From positions 80,167-144,166 of the forward strand of contig UBUL01000020.1 in assembly GCA_900468625.1 (NCBI GenBank): 64,000 nucleotides of DNA, written 5' to 3'. Below, in pieces: positions 27,659 to 35,812 of the stretch. The position numbers and the translations under genes are program-made. The first letter of the stretch is position 1. Each line of letters opens with the position of its first letter. A model generated the notes under the pieces. That model saw only the letters and a program-made list of their open reading frames with translations, was not told where the DNA came from and did no database searches. Source of the DNA: Hyphomicrobiales bacterium. Lineage in GTDB: Bacteria > Pseudomonadota > Alphaproteobacteria > Rhizobiales > Rhizobiaceae.

Positions 27659-28015
27659 TCAAGGGGTAACGGTCACGTAGATCTTGCGGACCGTCTCGAT
27701 CGTCTTCCAGGTTCCGACGAAGCCCGGCTTCATGACGAAGCTGTCACCCGCCCTATAGACGACGGGTTCGCCGCCTTCCGGCGTCAGTTCGACGACACCG
27801 GAGAGGATGTGGCAGAATTCGAAGGTTTCACCCTTGATCGAACGGCTGACACCGGGTGTGGCCTCCCATACGCCGGTGTGCACCGTCTCGTTGCGGGCGC
27901 TATCCTGTGCCCAGGTCTTGAGCTTCGGATCGCCGGAGATCAGCCGTTCGGGAGCGACGACGTTTTCGCGCGGCGCGAAGGAGGGTTTGGGATCAATCGT
28001 CTTCAGGAGGGACAT
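27659..28015 (-). CDS. Cupin domain-containing protein (Cupin_3/DUF861-like)
   Basis: A 118-residue single-domain cupin. The second cupin motif reads GEPVVYRAGDSFVMKPGFVG, with the usual proline and glycine turns. Small proteins of this type accompany amine- and hydroxy-acid-degrading oxidases and are often annotated as ethanolamine-utilisation-like; their activity is mostly unknown. The ATG at 28015 follows AGGAAA; the longer frame to 28153 overlaps the preceding gene and is not family-like. It lies 22 bp behind the GhrA-like gene, so it is in the same operon. Confidence 0.8.
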   Translation of the reverse strand: MSLLKTIDPKPSFAPRENVVAPERLISGDPKLKTWAQDSARNETVHTGVWEATPGVSRSIKGETFEFCHILSGVVELTPEGGEPVVYRAGDSFVMKPGFVGTWKTIETVRKIYVTVTP

Positions 28016-28037
28016 CGGTTTCCTTTCGAGTTGGCGA

Positions 28038-28961
28038 TCAGTAGCCGCGGCGGCGGTCGACGAGGCCGAGCGGGTCCAAGCCCGCCTGAATCCTCTTGAT
28101 ATTGTCGATGACGGCGCGCGCGGCACTGTGAGGCTGGGTGACGCTTGCGACATGCGGCGTCAGCAGAATGCGGTCGTGGTTCCAGAACGGATGTCCGGCG
28201 GGCAGCGGTTCTGGATCGGTTACATCGATCACGGCACCGGCAAGCCGACCGCTGTCGAGCGCAGCCAGGAGATCTTCCGGAACGAGCTGCGGTCCGCGGC
28301 CGACATGCACGAGACCCGCACCCTGCGGCAGCTTCTCGAAGAGATCGGCGTTGAGAAAACCGCGGGTCTCGTCGGTCAGCGGCAGAAGGCAGATCAGGAT
28401 ATCGGCCATGGAAAGCATAATCTCGAGTCCTGCTTCGCCGGCAAAACAGGCAACGCCTTCCAGTTCGCGTTGATGGCGGCTCCAGCCTGAAAGCACAAAG
28501 CCGAACGGTTTCAGCCTTTCAAGCACGGCCTGCCCGAGGTTTCCGAGCCCCAGCACGCCGATGCGGCATTCGCTTGCCTGAACCTGCGGCAAGGCATTCC
28601 AGACCTGGCGGCACTGCTGGTTGAGATAGGCCGGCAGATTGCGGTGGAGCGCGAGGACGCCAAGCGTCACATATTCCTGCATCATGCGGGTGATGCCGTC
28701 TTCGACCATCCGGACGACTTTTACGTGAGCGGGGATCTCAGCCGTATAGAATTGGTCGATGCCGGCGCCGATAGAAAACAGAACTTCCAGATTGCGGTAG
28801 CGCGGCAAGTCGTCCGGGACGGTCCAGGTGATCAGATACCGCACGGCATCAGGGTCAACGGACGCTGGATCCATGGAAAAGGGGACATCCGGCAGCTCGC
28901 GGGCGAAGGCCTCCTGGAAGATATGACCGCGGCGGGCATCCGAATTGAAAAGGAAGGTCAT
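28038..28961 (-). CDS. D-2-hydroxyacid dehydrogenase (glyoxylate/hydroxypyruvate reductase A-like)
   Basis: A 307-residue NAD(P)-dependent reductase. Its Rossmann motif GVLGLGNLGQAVLERL is central, the catalytic Arg lies in HVGRGPQL and the catalytic His in LLTPHVASVT. The length and layout match GhrA. It reduces glyoxylate, hydroxypyruvate or a related 2-oxo acid. Start ATG at 28961 with AAGGAT upstream. It is separated from the ArgE-like gene by 28 bp on the same strand. Confidence 0.85.
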   Translation of the reverse strand: MTFLFNSDARRGHIFQEAFARELPDVPFSMDPASVDPDAVRYLITWTVPDDLPRYRNLEVLFSIGAGIDQFYTAEIPAHVKVVRMVEDGITRMMQEYVTLGVLALHRNLPAYLNQQCRQVWNALPQVQASECRIGVLGLGNLGQAVLERLKPFGFVLSGWSRHQRELEGVACFAGEAGLEIMLSMADILICLLPLTDETRGFLNADLFEKLPQGAGLVHVGRGPQLVPEDLLAALDSGRLAGAVIDVTDPEPLPAGHPFWNHDRILLTPHVASVTQPHSAARAVIDNIKRIQAGLDPLGLVDRRRGY

Positions 28962-28989
28962 GGATTGTCTATCCTTAGGTCTTGCTAAG

Positions 28990-30114
28990 TCATACCAGGC
29001 AACGGCGGCCGAGAGCCTCGATCATGGCCTGGCAGGCGGCGAGTTCGTCCATGAGGATGAATTCGTTCGGCTTGTGTGCGCGGCCGATGTCGCCCGGACC
29101 GCAAATGATCGCCTCGAGGCCGGCGCGCTGGTAGAGCCCGGCTTCGGTGCCGTAACTGACGGCCGCCAGGGGCTCCATGCCCGTGAGCTCGGTCAGCAGA
29201 CCGGCAAGAGGGGCGGTCCGTGAAAGGGAGAGGGCGGGATAGGAGCTCAGCTCCTCCCATTGGATTTGGAATCCCCGATGCTCAAGCTCGGCAGCGGTCT
29301 CGCGCACCGGCAAGAGCAGTGCTTCGGGGTCTGCGCTGGAAATTGCCCGTGCTTCGACCTCGAGCATACAGAGATCCGGAATGATGTTGAGGGCCTGCCC
29401 GCCGTGAATGGTACCGACCGAGACCGACGAATAAGGCGGCTCGAACTCCGCTTCGAATGGTCCTTGGGCAAGAGCATGGGCGGTCGAAACGGCGGCCTGC
29501 AAGACCTCGGCCGCGGCGTGAATGGTGTTGAGGCCGAGGTCGGGCCGCGACGAATGACCGGAGCGCCCCTTCAGGGTGATGCGGGCGGCCGATTTTCCCT
29601 TATGCGCAAGGATGGCCTGCATGTTGCTGGGTTCCCCGACGATGACGCCGAGCGGCGTTTCGCACAGCTCCGGCAGGCGCGCAATGAGATGCGGCACGCC
29701 GCGGCAGCCGGCTTCCTCGTCATAGGAAAAGGCAAAATGGATCGGCCTTGCGAGAGGGCTTGCCGCGAGCATCGGCGCGGCCGCCAGGGACGCGGCCAGA
29801 AAGCCCTTCATGTCGCTGGTGCCGCGACCATGCAGCCTCTCGCCATCGACCCGCAGCACGAAGGGATCGCTCGTCCATCCCGTCTCGTTGGCCGGTACGA
29901 CATCCATGTGACCGGAGAGGACATAACCCGGTTTGTCGCGTGGGCCGATCGTCGCAAAAAGGTTCGATCTGTCACCCTCGGGACCTGCAAGGACATCAAC
30001 CGTGGCTCCGAAGGACTTCAGATAGGTGCCGATCCACTCCACGATTTCAGCGTTCGGCCTTCCAACGACGGAATCGAGGCCGACCAGTTTTGCCAGAATG
30101 TCCGATGCCTGCAT
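28990..30114 (-). CDS. M20 family deacetylase (acetylornithine deacetylase ArgE-like)
   Basis: A 374-residue zinc hydrolase of peptidase family M20. Metal-binding segments are SGHMDVVP, RGTSDMKGF, the catalytic DEEAG and the GEPSNM loop. ArgE-type enzymes remove an N-acetyl group from amino acids; in a catabolic locus it could act on another acylated amino acid. I chose the ATG at 30114 (MQASDILAKL) on length; the frame runs far upstream in non-conserved sequence, and the ribosome site is weak (GGAGA about 12 bases upstream). It is the first gene of the 30114-23498 run. Confidence 0.85.
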   Translation of the reverse strand: MQASDILAKLVGLDSVVGRPNAEIVEWIGTYLKSFGATVDVLAGPEGDRSNLFATIGPRDKPGYVLSGHMDVVPANETGWTSDPFVLRVDGERLHGRGTSDMKGFLAASLAAAPMLAASPLARPIHFAFSYDEEAGCRGVPHLIARLPELCETPLGVIVGEPSNMQAILAHKGKSAARITLKGRSGHSSRPDLGLNTIHAAAEVLQAAVSTAHALAQGPFEAEFEPPYSSVSVGTIHGGQALNIIPDLCMLEVEARAISSADPEALLLPVRETAAELEHRGFQIQWEELSSYPALSLSRTAPLAGLLTELTGMEPLAAVSYGTEAGLYQRAGLEAIICGPGDIGRAHKPNEFILMDELAACQAMIEALGRRCLV

Positions 30115-30293
30115 GGGTATTGCCGATCTCCGGTTGCCGTTTTCGTCTGCGCCAGCCACGCCTTGATCAAAGGAAGTTAAGCGTCCGTCAGAAGAATACC
30201 TGCCGAAAGCGCGGCTCATACGGTCAATTCTTGCGCTGGTATTTGCATACGCAGTGAAATGTTTTGCGAAGTCTCGGCTAAGGTCGCCAAAGC

Positions 30294-31250
30294 ATGATGC
30301 CAGCTCGCGCCAATATGCAGCTGGAAGATTGGATGGCGGCTGGACCACGAATGGATACAAAAGTACCCGAAAAACTGCATGTCGATGCATTCGAACTGCG
30401 CTTTGCCGACATTGCAGACGTCCCTCTATCACAGCTGCAGGCCCTCTCGATGTCGGTCGGGTGGCCGCATCGATCGCAGGACTGGCAGCATCTGCGGGAT
30501 GTCGGCCGCGGCTTCGTGGCGCTTGACGAAATCGGCAGGGTTTCCGGCTCGACCATGTGGTTTCCGCATGGAGAGCATTTCGCCACATTCGGCATGCTGA
30601 TCACCGCGCCGCGCCTGCAGACGAATGGTACGGCCGAGTGGCTCGTCAAGAGGATGCTGGCCGAATGCCATCAGGAACGATTAAGGCTGAATGCGACAAG
30701 AGCAGCGCGCCGGATGTGCGCAACGCTCGGATTCATGCCGCAACAGACGGTCTTTCAGTGTCAGGGGGAGGTGCTGTCGGTGCCCGAGGTCGGCGGCATC
30801 AAGCCAGGGCTCGAGCTGAGGCGGCTCGAACGCAATGATCTGGATGCAGTTTCGGCCCTGGACGAGCCTGCTTTCGGTACGCTGCGCTACCAGCATCTCC
30901 TGCGATTGTTCGAAAGCTCTATCTGCTACGGCCTTTATGATGGTGGGACGCTGATGGCTTATTCCATGCGCCGTCGGTTTGGCCGCGGCCATGTCGTCGG
31001 TCCCGTCGTTGCTTATTGTGAGGAAGATGCAATTTCCGTCGTTCATCCGCATGTCGTCGCGCATGTCGGCAGTTTTCTTCGGCTCGACACCCATTTCGAT
31101 ACCGGCCTGTTCGCCGGTTTTGTCCAGCAAAGCGGAATGTCCGTCTTTGACACTGTGACGACCATGATTTCTTCCGAAGCCGCCGCCTATGCCCGCTACA
31201 ACACTGGTTCTCCGGTCGTTTTTGCACTCGCGTCGCAATCTTTCGGATAA
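30294..31250 (+). CDS. Double-domain GNAT N-acetyltransferase (paralog of 20286-21125)
   Basis: A protein of up to 318 residues with the same two-part GNAT layout as the gene at 20286-21125. Shared features are GWPHR-x2-DW in the first domain, GRGHVVGPVVA in the second and a FALASQSFG ending. The first-domain acetyl-CoA loop is weak here (no clear R/Q-x2-G-x-G/A), so the N-terminal half may be inactive. The ATG at 30294 has AAGG ten bases upstream; the ATG at 30351 fits the paralog's start better and is an alternative. It is divergent from the ArgE-like gene. Confidence 0.75.
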   Translation: MMPARANMQLEDWMAAGPRMDTKVPEKLHVDAFELRFADIADVPLSQLQALSMSVGWPHRSQDWQHLRDVGRGFVALDEIGRVSGSTMWFPHGEHFATFGMLITAPRLQTNGTAEWLVKRMLAECHQERLRLNATRAARRMCATLGFMPQQTVFQCQGEVLSVPEVGGIKPGLELRRLERNDLDAVSALDEPAFGTLRYQHLLRLFESSICYGLYDGGTLMAYSMRRRFGRGHVVGPVVAYCEEDAISVVHPHVVAHVGSFLRLDTHFDTGLFAGFVQQSGMSVFDTVTTMISSEAAAYARYNTGSPVVFALASQSFG

Positions 31251-31634
31251 TCGCGTCCGGCTTGCAAAACTCCCGCTCAAGATACCCCTGCATCATCAGC
31301 AGGCGCTGGATTGATCAGTTTGAAAACATTACAGGTTTACATCCGCTCGGAGAGTGAAGCCGGGGGAAAAAGGGGAAAGCTTGAGCGTTTGACTTGAGCA
31401 GACCACGTCCAGGATACCGCGACGACGTTAAGAACAAGCATCGGGAAGAACAAGCATGGGGTCGATCAGCCGCAGCCATAAAGTCGCCGCTCTATGGTCA
31501 GCCGATCGCCGCGCTATTGCCTTACAGAAAACGTCTGACGGTCACATTGTCGCCGGATCGTTCTTCAACCGTAGAGCCGGATGATTTTAGGCCGAAACGA
31601 CCTAGAATCCGAATCCGCTCTAGAATCGAAGAAA
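31251..31634. other. Intergenic region without recognisable gene
   Basis: These 384 bp lie between the GNAT gene and the palindromic repeat. Open frames here (for example 31394-31687) are basic, low in family features and run into the repeat, so I do not call them. The stretch at about 31575-31634, just before the repeat, may be part of a larger mosaic repeat element. No hairpin terminator with a T-run is seen. Confidence 0.4.
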
Positions 31635-31686
31635 TAGAGCATGACGCCGTCCGAAAACCGCGCACACTTTTCGGCGTCATGCTCTA
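31635..31686. repeat. 52-bp rhizobial palindromic repeat, copy 1
   Basis: The element begins TAGAGCATGACGCCG and ends CGGCGTCATGCTCTA. The arms are complementary over about 14 bases with an internal GTCCGAAAA/CTTTTCGG stem, so it can fold into a long hairpin. A second copy of identical length is at 44616-44667. The sequence type is abundant in intergenic regions of Rhizobium genomes. It sits about 90 bp upstream of the DUF4168 gene. Confidence 0.8.
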
Positions 31687-31775
31687 AACCGCGGCTAAAA
31701 ATCAATGCGATATGCCGCCATTCGCTCTACGCCGTCAAAGAGGTGTTTCCCCCGCGCTCCCAAAGAGGAATGAAC

Positions 31776-32210
31776 ATGATCACTCGTTATATCCCTGCCG
31801 CATCGCTGACTGCCGCGGTCTTGAGCTTGATGCTTCTCAACAATCCTGCCTCTGCACAGCAGGCAACGCCAGACAAGCAATCTGCCCAAACGCAACCCGA
31901 TAGCAACGGTACGGCTGCCGCCGTCAGCGACCAAAAGATCGAAGCTTTTGCGGTTGCCTATCTCCAGGTGGACAAGATCAGGCAGGAATATTCGGCCAAG
32001 ATCGGAGCAACGTCTGATCCAACGGCAAAGCAACAGCTGCAGACCGAGGCAAGCAAGCAGATGGTGCAGGCTGTTCAGACCTCTCCCGGCATGTCGGTAG
32101 ACGAATACAACTCAATTTTGACGGCTGCAAAGAAGGATCCGGCGCTCGTCAAGAAGGTTCAGGACAAGATTCAGAAAGCCGCGCCTGCACAACAGCCCGC
32201 ACAGCAGTAG
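31776..32210 (+). CDS. Exported DUF4168-type protein
   Basis: A 144-residue protein with an N-terminal signal peptide (basic start, hydrophobic AASLTAAVLSLMLL, cleavage after ASA at about 27). Then comes a Gln/Ala/Ser-rich linker and a helical domain with the spacing of DUF4168 (FAVAYLQVDKIRQEY ... MSVDEYNSI). The C-terminus is KAAPAQQPAQQ, a flexible tail. It is predicted to be periplasmic; function unknown. I chose the ATG at 31776 because GAGGA lies six bases upstream; the ATG at 31770 overlaps that site. Confidence 0.75.
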   Translation: MITRYIPAASLTAAVLSLMLLNNPASAQQATPDKQSAQTQPDSNGTAAAVSDQKIEAFAVAYLQVDKIRQEYSAKIGATSDPTAKQQLQTEASKQMVQAVQTSPGMSVDEYNSILTAAKKDPALVKKVQDKIQKAAPAQQPAQQ

Positions 32211-32366
32211 GCAACGCCGAGATCACCGAACAGCTGATCTGCACCACCGAGGCCGCGCCATTCAGCAATCTTGGCGCGGCGTCGAATAGGATGATTTCTT
32301 CTTCGATGCCGGAATAGACTGACATCTGCCTGAAGTCTTGAGGCTGCGCCATGACCGCGGCAGGCA

Positions 32367-33575
32367 TCAGGCCTTCTTGAGGCGCTTTCGAAGAATGACC
32401 AAAGTCAGGCCGGCCAGGGATGCAAGGGCTGCGCCGGCGACGAAGGTGCTGTCAGATCCGATCCATTCCCAGAGCCCGCCGGCAAGGATACTGGCGCATA
32501 GCAACGTGATCCCCGAAACGAGATTGAAGACCCCGAAAGCCGTTCCCCGCAGATTGTCCGGAGAAGCGTCCGCGACCAATGCCGCGAAGATTCCCTGGGT
32601 GCAGCCCATGTGCAGGCCCCAGAGCAGCACGCCGAGCGTGAGGCCGGCAAATCCGGGCATGAAAGCCAACGCCAGATCGGCTGCGACCAGAAGCCCGATG
32701 CCGATCAAAAGCAACGTGACCCGCTCGAACCGGTCGGCAAGTATTCCGACGGGATAGGCCGATATCGAATAGACGAAATTCATGCCGATCAGCACGAGCG
32801 GAATCAGCATGACGGGCATGTCGAGGTCCTTGGCATCGAGCAGCAGAAAAGCCTCGCTGAAGCGTGCCAGCGTAAAGATCGCCGCAACCCCCGTCACGAG
32901 CCAGTATGGGCTTGGAAGCCGCAGAAGGTCGGCTTTCCGCAACGGAAATTTCGTGCTGCCGCTGCCGGGTGCTTTCGCAGGCTCCTTGACGAAGAAAAGG
33001 ATGAGGCCGACCGCCACGCATGCGGGGATGACGGCAATCCAGAAAACCGTGCCGAACTGATCGGATGTCCACCACATGAGAAGCAGCGCGAGCGTTGGGC
33101 CGAGGAAGGCGCCGACCGTGTCCAAAGACTGCCGCAGTCCGAAGCTTGCGCCGCGAACTTCCGGTGGCGAAATATCCGCAATCAGGGCATCCCGCGGCGC
33201 GCCGCGAATGCCTTTGCCGATACGGTCGATGAAGCGTGCCGCGATCAGCCAGCCGATCGACGGCGCAATCGGAAAAATCGGCTTGGTCAGTGCGGCCATC
33301 CCGTACCCCAGCAAGACCAGGAGTTTTCGCTTGCCGAGCCAGTCGCTTATGGCCCCGGAGAATACTTTCGTGATTGCGGCGGTCGCCTCCGCGATGCCTT
33401 CGATGATGCCGACGGAAAGCGTCGAGGCGCCAAGAACGGTGACCATATAGACAGGGAGCAGGGCGTGGATCATCTCGGAGGAGACGTCCATAAAGAGCGA
33501 GACGAAGCCCAATGCCCAGACGCCGCCTGGTATTGCTGGCGCCGGTTGTCGGCCTTTTCCCGTCACATCGGCCAT
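32367..33575 (-). CDS. MFS transporter, paired with ChrB-type gene
   Basis: A 402-residue inner-membrane major facilitator with about 12 helices. The first cytoplasmic loop has SDWLGKRKLLVLLG, and RIGKGIRGAPRDALIAD is a conserved loop of a subgroup often annotated as MFS/UMF1-like exporters. The ATG at 33575 (MADVTGKG) follows AAAGGA by eight bases. It lies 26 bp behind the ChrB N-domain gene and is probably co-transcribed. It occupies the position that a ChrA chromate exporter would have in classical chr operons. The substrate is unknown. Confidence 0.83.
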   Translation of the reverse strand: MADVTGKGRQPAPAIPGGVWALGFVSLFMDVSSEMIHALLPVYMVTVLGASTLSVGIIEGIAEATAAITKVFSGAISDWLGKRKLLVLLGYGMAALTKPIFPIAPSIGWLIAARFIDRIGKGIRGAPRDALIADISPPEVRGASFGLRQSLDTVGAFLGPTLALLLMWWTSDQFGTVFWIAVIPACVAVGLILFFVKEPAKAPGSGSTKFPLRKADLLRLPSPYWLVTGVAAIFTLARFSEAFLLLDAKDLDMPVMLIPLVLIGMNFVYSISAYPVGILADRFERVTLLLIGIGLLVAADLALAFMPGFAGLTLGVLLWGLHMGCTQGIFAALVADASPDNLRGTAFGVFNLVSGITLLCASILAGGLWEWIGSDSTFVAGAALASLAGLTLVILRKRLKKA

Positions 33576-33601
33576 CGGAAGGTCCTTTCGGTGCATCTTG
33601 T

Positions 33602-34144
33602 TCAACCGCCCCTGTTCTCTTCGTTGGCTTCGAAAACCTGGCGCGCGTAGTCATCGAGCAAGGCCTCGCAGTTTCTGAGCTTCTCGGCCGCCGACATCGC
33701 AAGCTGCGCGCCGTAGAAATCGAGCTTCCTGATCCGCTCAAACCATTCCTGGAGCTTTTTCAGGTCCGTGTCTTCTTCTTCCAATTCGGCATATGTGAAC
33801 TTCTGCTGCGATATTTCCTTGGCGATTTCCGCCTCGAAGTCGTCGCAGCGGCCGATGAACTCCCGATAGAGTTCATCGCGGTCCGCATTGAAGCGTTCGC
33901 TCACCTTGTTCAGCTGTGCATCATCGAGTGGGGCCGAGTCCAAGAGTACGGACTCACCGCCCATCTCTGAAATATCCAGTTCCGACATTTTTATCCGCCG
34001 AAGATTCTCGTCGGTACGCGGCAGGAGACAAACCCCGTTCTGAAGGTAGATCGCGCCCAGTCCTTTGAGGCGTCGCCATAGCGCAACCCTGCGTGCGGCG
34101 GGCTCGGGTGGTACCTTATAGGTGAGCAGAATCCATTGGCTCAA
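33602..34144 (-). CDS. ChrB N-terminal domain protein (chromate resistance-related)
   Basis: A 180-residue protein that opens like ChrB (WILLTYKVPPEPAARRVALWRRLKGLGAIYLQ), matching the N-terminal domain of the chromate-sensing regulator. Classical ChrB is about 300 residues; the second domain is absent here, and the rest is a charged helical stretch. The only fitting start is TTG at 34144, with GGAG seven bases upstream. It is followed by an MFS gene. A regulatory or accessory role in metal or oxyanion response is likely but not shown. Confidence 0.78.
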   Translation of the reverse strand: MSQWILLTYKVPPEPAARRVALWRRLKGLGAIYLQNGVCLLPRTDENLRRIKMSELDISEMGGESVLLDSAPLDDAQLNKVSERFNADRDELYREFIGRCDDFEAEIAKEISQQKFTYAELEEEDTDLKKLQEWFERIRKLDFYGAQLAMSAAEKLRNCEALLDDYARQVFEANEENRGG

Positions 34145-34375
34145 GCCGTTTCTCCATTTTGTTACGGCCGTTACAGTCTATCCGTGCTGTAGCAGCCTTG
34201 CAATGCCGCGGTCAACCGGGGCCGGGAAACCAGGCGCGCCTTTGAAGCATGGCAATCCGCATCATTCGGCACGGACGCAGGCACAGGAAAGCACCGATTC
34301 CAGGGGCGACGCATGTTCGAGATTTCCATGCGACGGCACGGGAAGTGGGCATCGACATCACCCGACACTTGACCA

Positions 34376-34394
34376 TATCCTCTCCGGGAGGATA
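34376..34394. promoter_or_regulatory. Palindrome upstream of the CDF metal exporter gene
   Basis: TATCCTCTCCGGGAGGATA has perfect 7-bp arms (TATCCTC/GAGGATA) around a 5-bp centre and ends 50 bp before the dmeF-like start. Its form suits a repressor of the CsoR/RcnR (DmeR) or MerR kind that controls metal efflux genes. No dmeR-like gene is adjacent, so the regulator would be encoded elsewhere. Confidence 0.45.
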
Positions 34395-34444
34395 GGAGAA
34401 TTCGGCTCGGTGGTTGCTGGACGGCCGATTGCAGCGAGGATTTG

Positions 34445-35812
34445 ATGTTCACGACGATAAAGCATTGGCTTGGTTTTGGCTCTCACGACCATGATCATGG
34501 TGGCCACAGCCACGGGTCTCACGGCCACTCTCATGGCGATGCCGGAGGTCACGGCCATACCCACGGAGTCGTCGATCCAAGCATTGCGACTTCGGAACGG
34601 GGAATATGGGCCATCAAATGGTCCTTCGCCATTCTGGCAATCACGGCAATCCTGCAGTTGATCGTCGTGTTCGCATCCGGCTCGGTGGCGCTGCTGGCGG
34701 ACACGATCCACAATGTCGGGGACGCGACGACAGCCATTCCGCTCTGGATTGCCTTCGTGCTGGTGCGGCGTCCGCCCACTGCCGGGTTCAATTACGGCCT
34801 GGGCCGTGTCGAGGACCTAGCCGGCATGGTGATCGTTCTCATCATTCTGTTCAGCGCGGTCGTGGCCGGCTACGAGGCCGTCAGCCGCCTCATTCACCCG
34901 CAGCCGGTCACCCAGCTCGGCTGGGTGACTGCGGCAGGGATCATCGGTTTCCTCGGGAACGAGATCGTGGCGATCTTCCGCATCAAGGTCGGCCGCGAGA
35001 TGAACAGTGCCGCATTGATTGCAGACGGCTATCACGCGCGAACCGACGGGCTGACGAGCGTTGCAGTCGTGTTGGGCGCCTTCGGGGTCTGGCTCGGCTT
35101 TCCGCTTGCCGATCCGATCATCGGCCTCCTCATTACCATCGCGATCTTCGGCATTGTCTGGCAGTCGGCTCGTGCAGTCATCACCCGAAGCCTCGATGGC
35201 ATCGAGCCGAGCGTCGCCGACGAAGTACGCCATGCCGCGGAACATGTACACGGCATCCGGCGGATCACCGATGTCAAGGCCCGCTGGCTGGGCCACAAGC
35301 TGCATGCCGACATGACGATTGCCGTCGATGACGCCATGTCGATCGCCGAAGCAAACGGTATCGCGCTCGCCCTGCGGGAGGAGCTGCATGCCCATCTCGC
35401 ACCTCTTGGCAGCGCGACGATCCAGTTCGACACGGCGGGTGCTTCCGCCATGGTCACAAGGCATGGCGATCATGAGCATCATGGGCATCATCATGCTCCT
35501 GCCCCCTTTACCGTCAGCTCCTCGTTGGCGGCCGGACTTCTGGAGATTGTCGATACGCCGGATGGCGAGCGCATGAGGCTGTCCATTTCCAGCCATGCGC
35601 ATGGCCTGCAGGCGGTCGTCAACATCAAGCGGCTGGGCGACGCGATCGAGACGTTGACACTGTCGCCGTCTCCAGCAGATCATCATACCATGCTGAGTGC
35701 CGAGGCTCCGGCCGAGCCGCACGAGTTCGACGCGGAACTCGTCCTTTCGGCGGACGGCAAGGTTGAAGTCCTGCCATTCCGGATGGAGGAGCCGGAGGGG
35801 CATCATCATTGA
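34445..35812 (+). CDS. dmeF: CDF family divalent metal exporter, DmeF-like
   Basis: A 455-residue cation diffusion facilitator. It has a His-rich N-terminus (many H-D-H and H-S-H repeats, residues about 13-41) and six predicted helices. The helix-2 metal site is LLADTIHNVGDA and the helix-5 site is ADGYHARTDG. After a cytoplasmic domain comes a second His cluster near residue 340 (HGDHEHHGHHH). DmeF exports Co(II) and Ni(II) in related bacteria. The ATG at 34445 follows GAGGA; a TTG just before it is also open. Unlike the known dmeRF arrangement no dmeR precedes it. Confidence 0.85.
   Translation: MFTTIKHWLGFGSHDHDHGGHSHGSHGHSHGDAGGHGHTHGVVDPSIATSERGIWAIKWSFAILAITAILQLIVVFASGSVALLADTIHNVGDATTAIPLWIAFVLVRRPPTAGFNYGLGRVEDLAGMVIVLIILFSAVVAGYEAVSRLIHPQPVTQLGWVTAAGIIGFLGNEIVAIFRIKVGREMNSAALIADGYHARTDGLTSVAVVLGAFGVWLGFPLADPIIGLLITIAIFGIVWQSARAVITRSLDGIEPSVADEVRHAAEHVHGIRRITDVKARWLGHKLHADMTIAVDDAMSIAEANGIALALREELHAHLAPLGSATIQFDTAGASAMVTRHGDHEHHGHHHAPAPFTVSSSLAAGLLEIVDTPDGERMRLSISSHAHGLQAVVNIKRLGDAIETLTLSPSPADHHTMLSAEAPAEPHEFDAELVLSADGKVEVLPFRMEEPEGHHH

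Noticed and set aside
12225..30114. Ectoine degradation locus (Lrp/AsnC regulator, class III aminotransferase, aldehyde dehydrogenase, M20 deacetylase resemble doeX, doeD, doeC, doeB)
   Set aside because: The ectoine hydrolase (M24-type DoeA/EutD) and the eutABC genes are missing and the importer is of dipeptide type, so the resemblance is only partial.
31394..31687. A 97-codon plus-strand frame
   Set aside because: It is basic without domain features and its end lies in the 52-bp repeat, so the frame is an effect of the repeat.
32452..33741. A 429-codon minus-strand frame
   Set aside because: It overlaps the MFS gene in another frame, is full of Arg/His/Gly and has no membrane helices or motifs, while the MFS frame is clearly coding.
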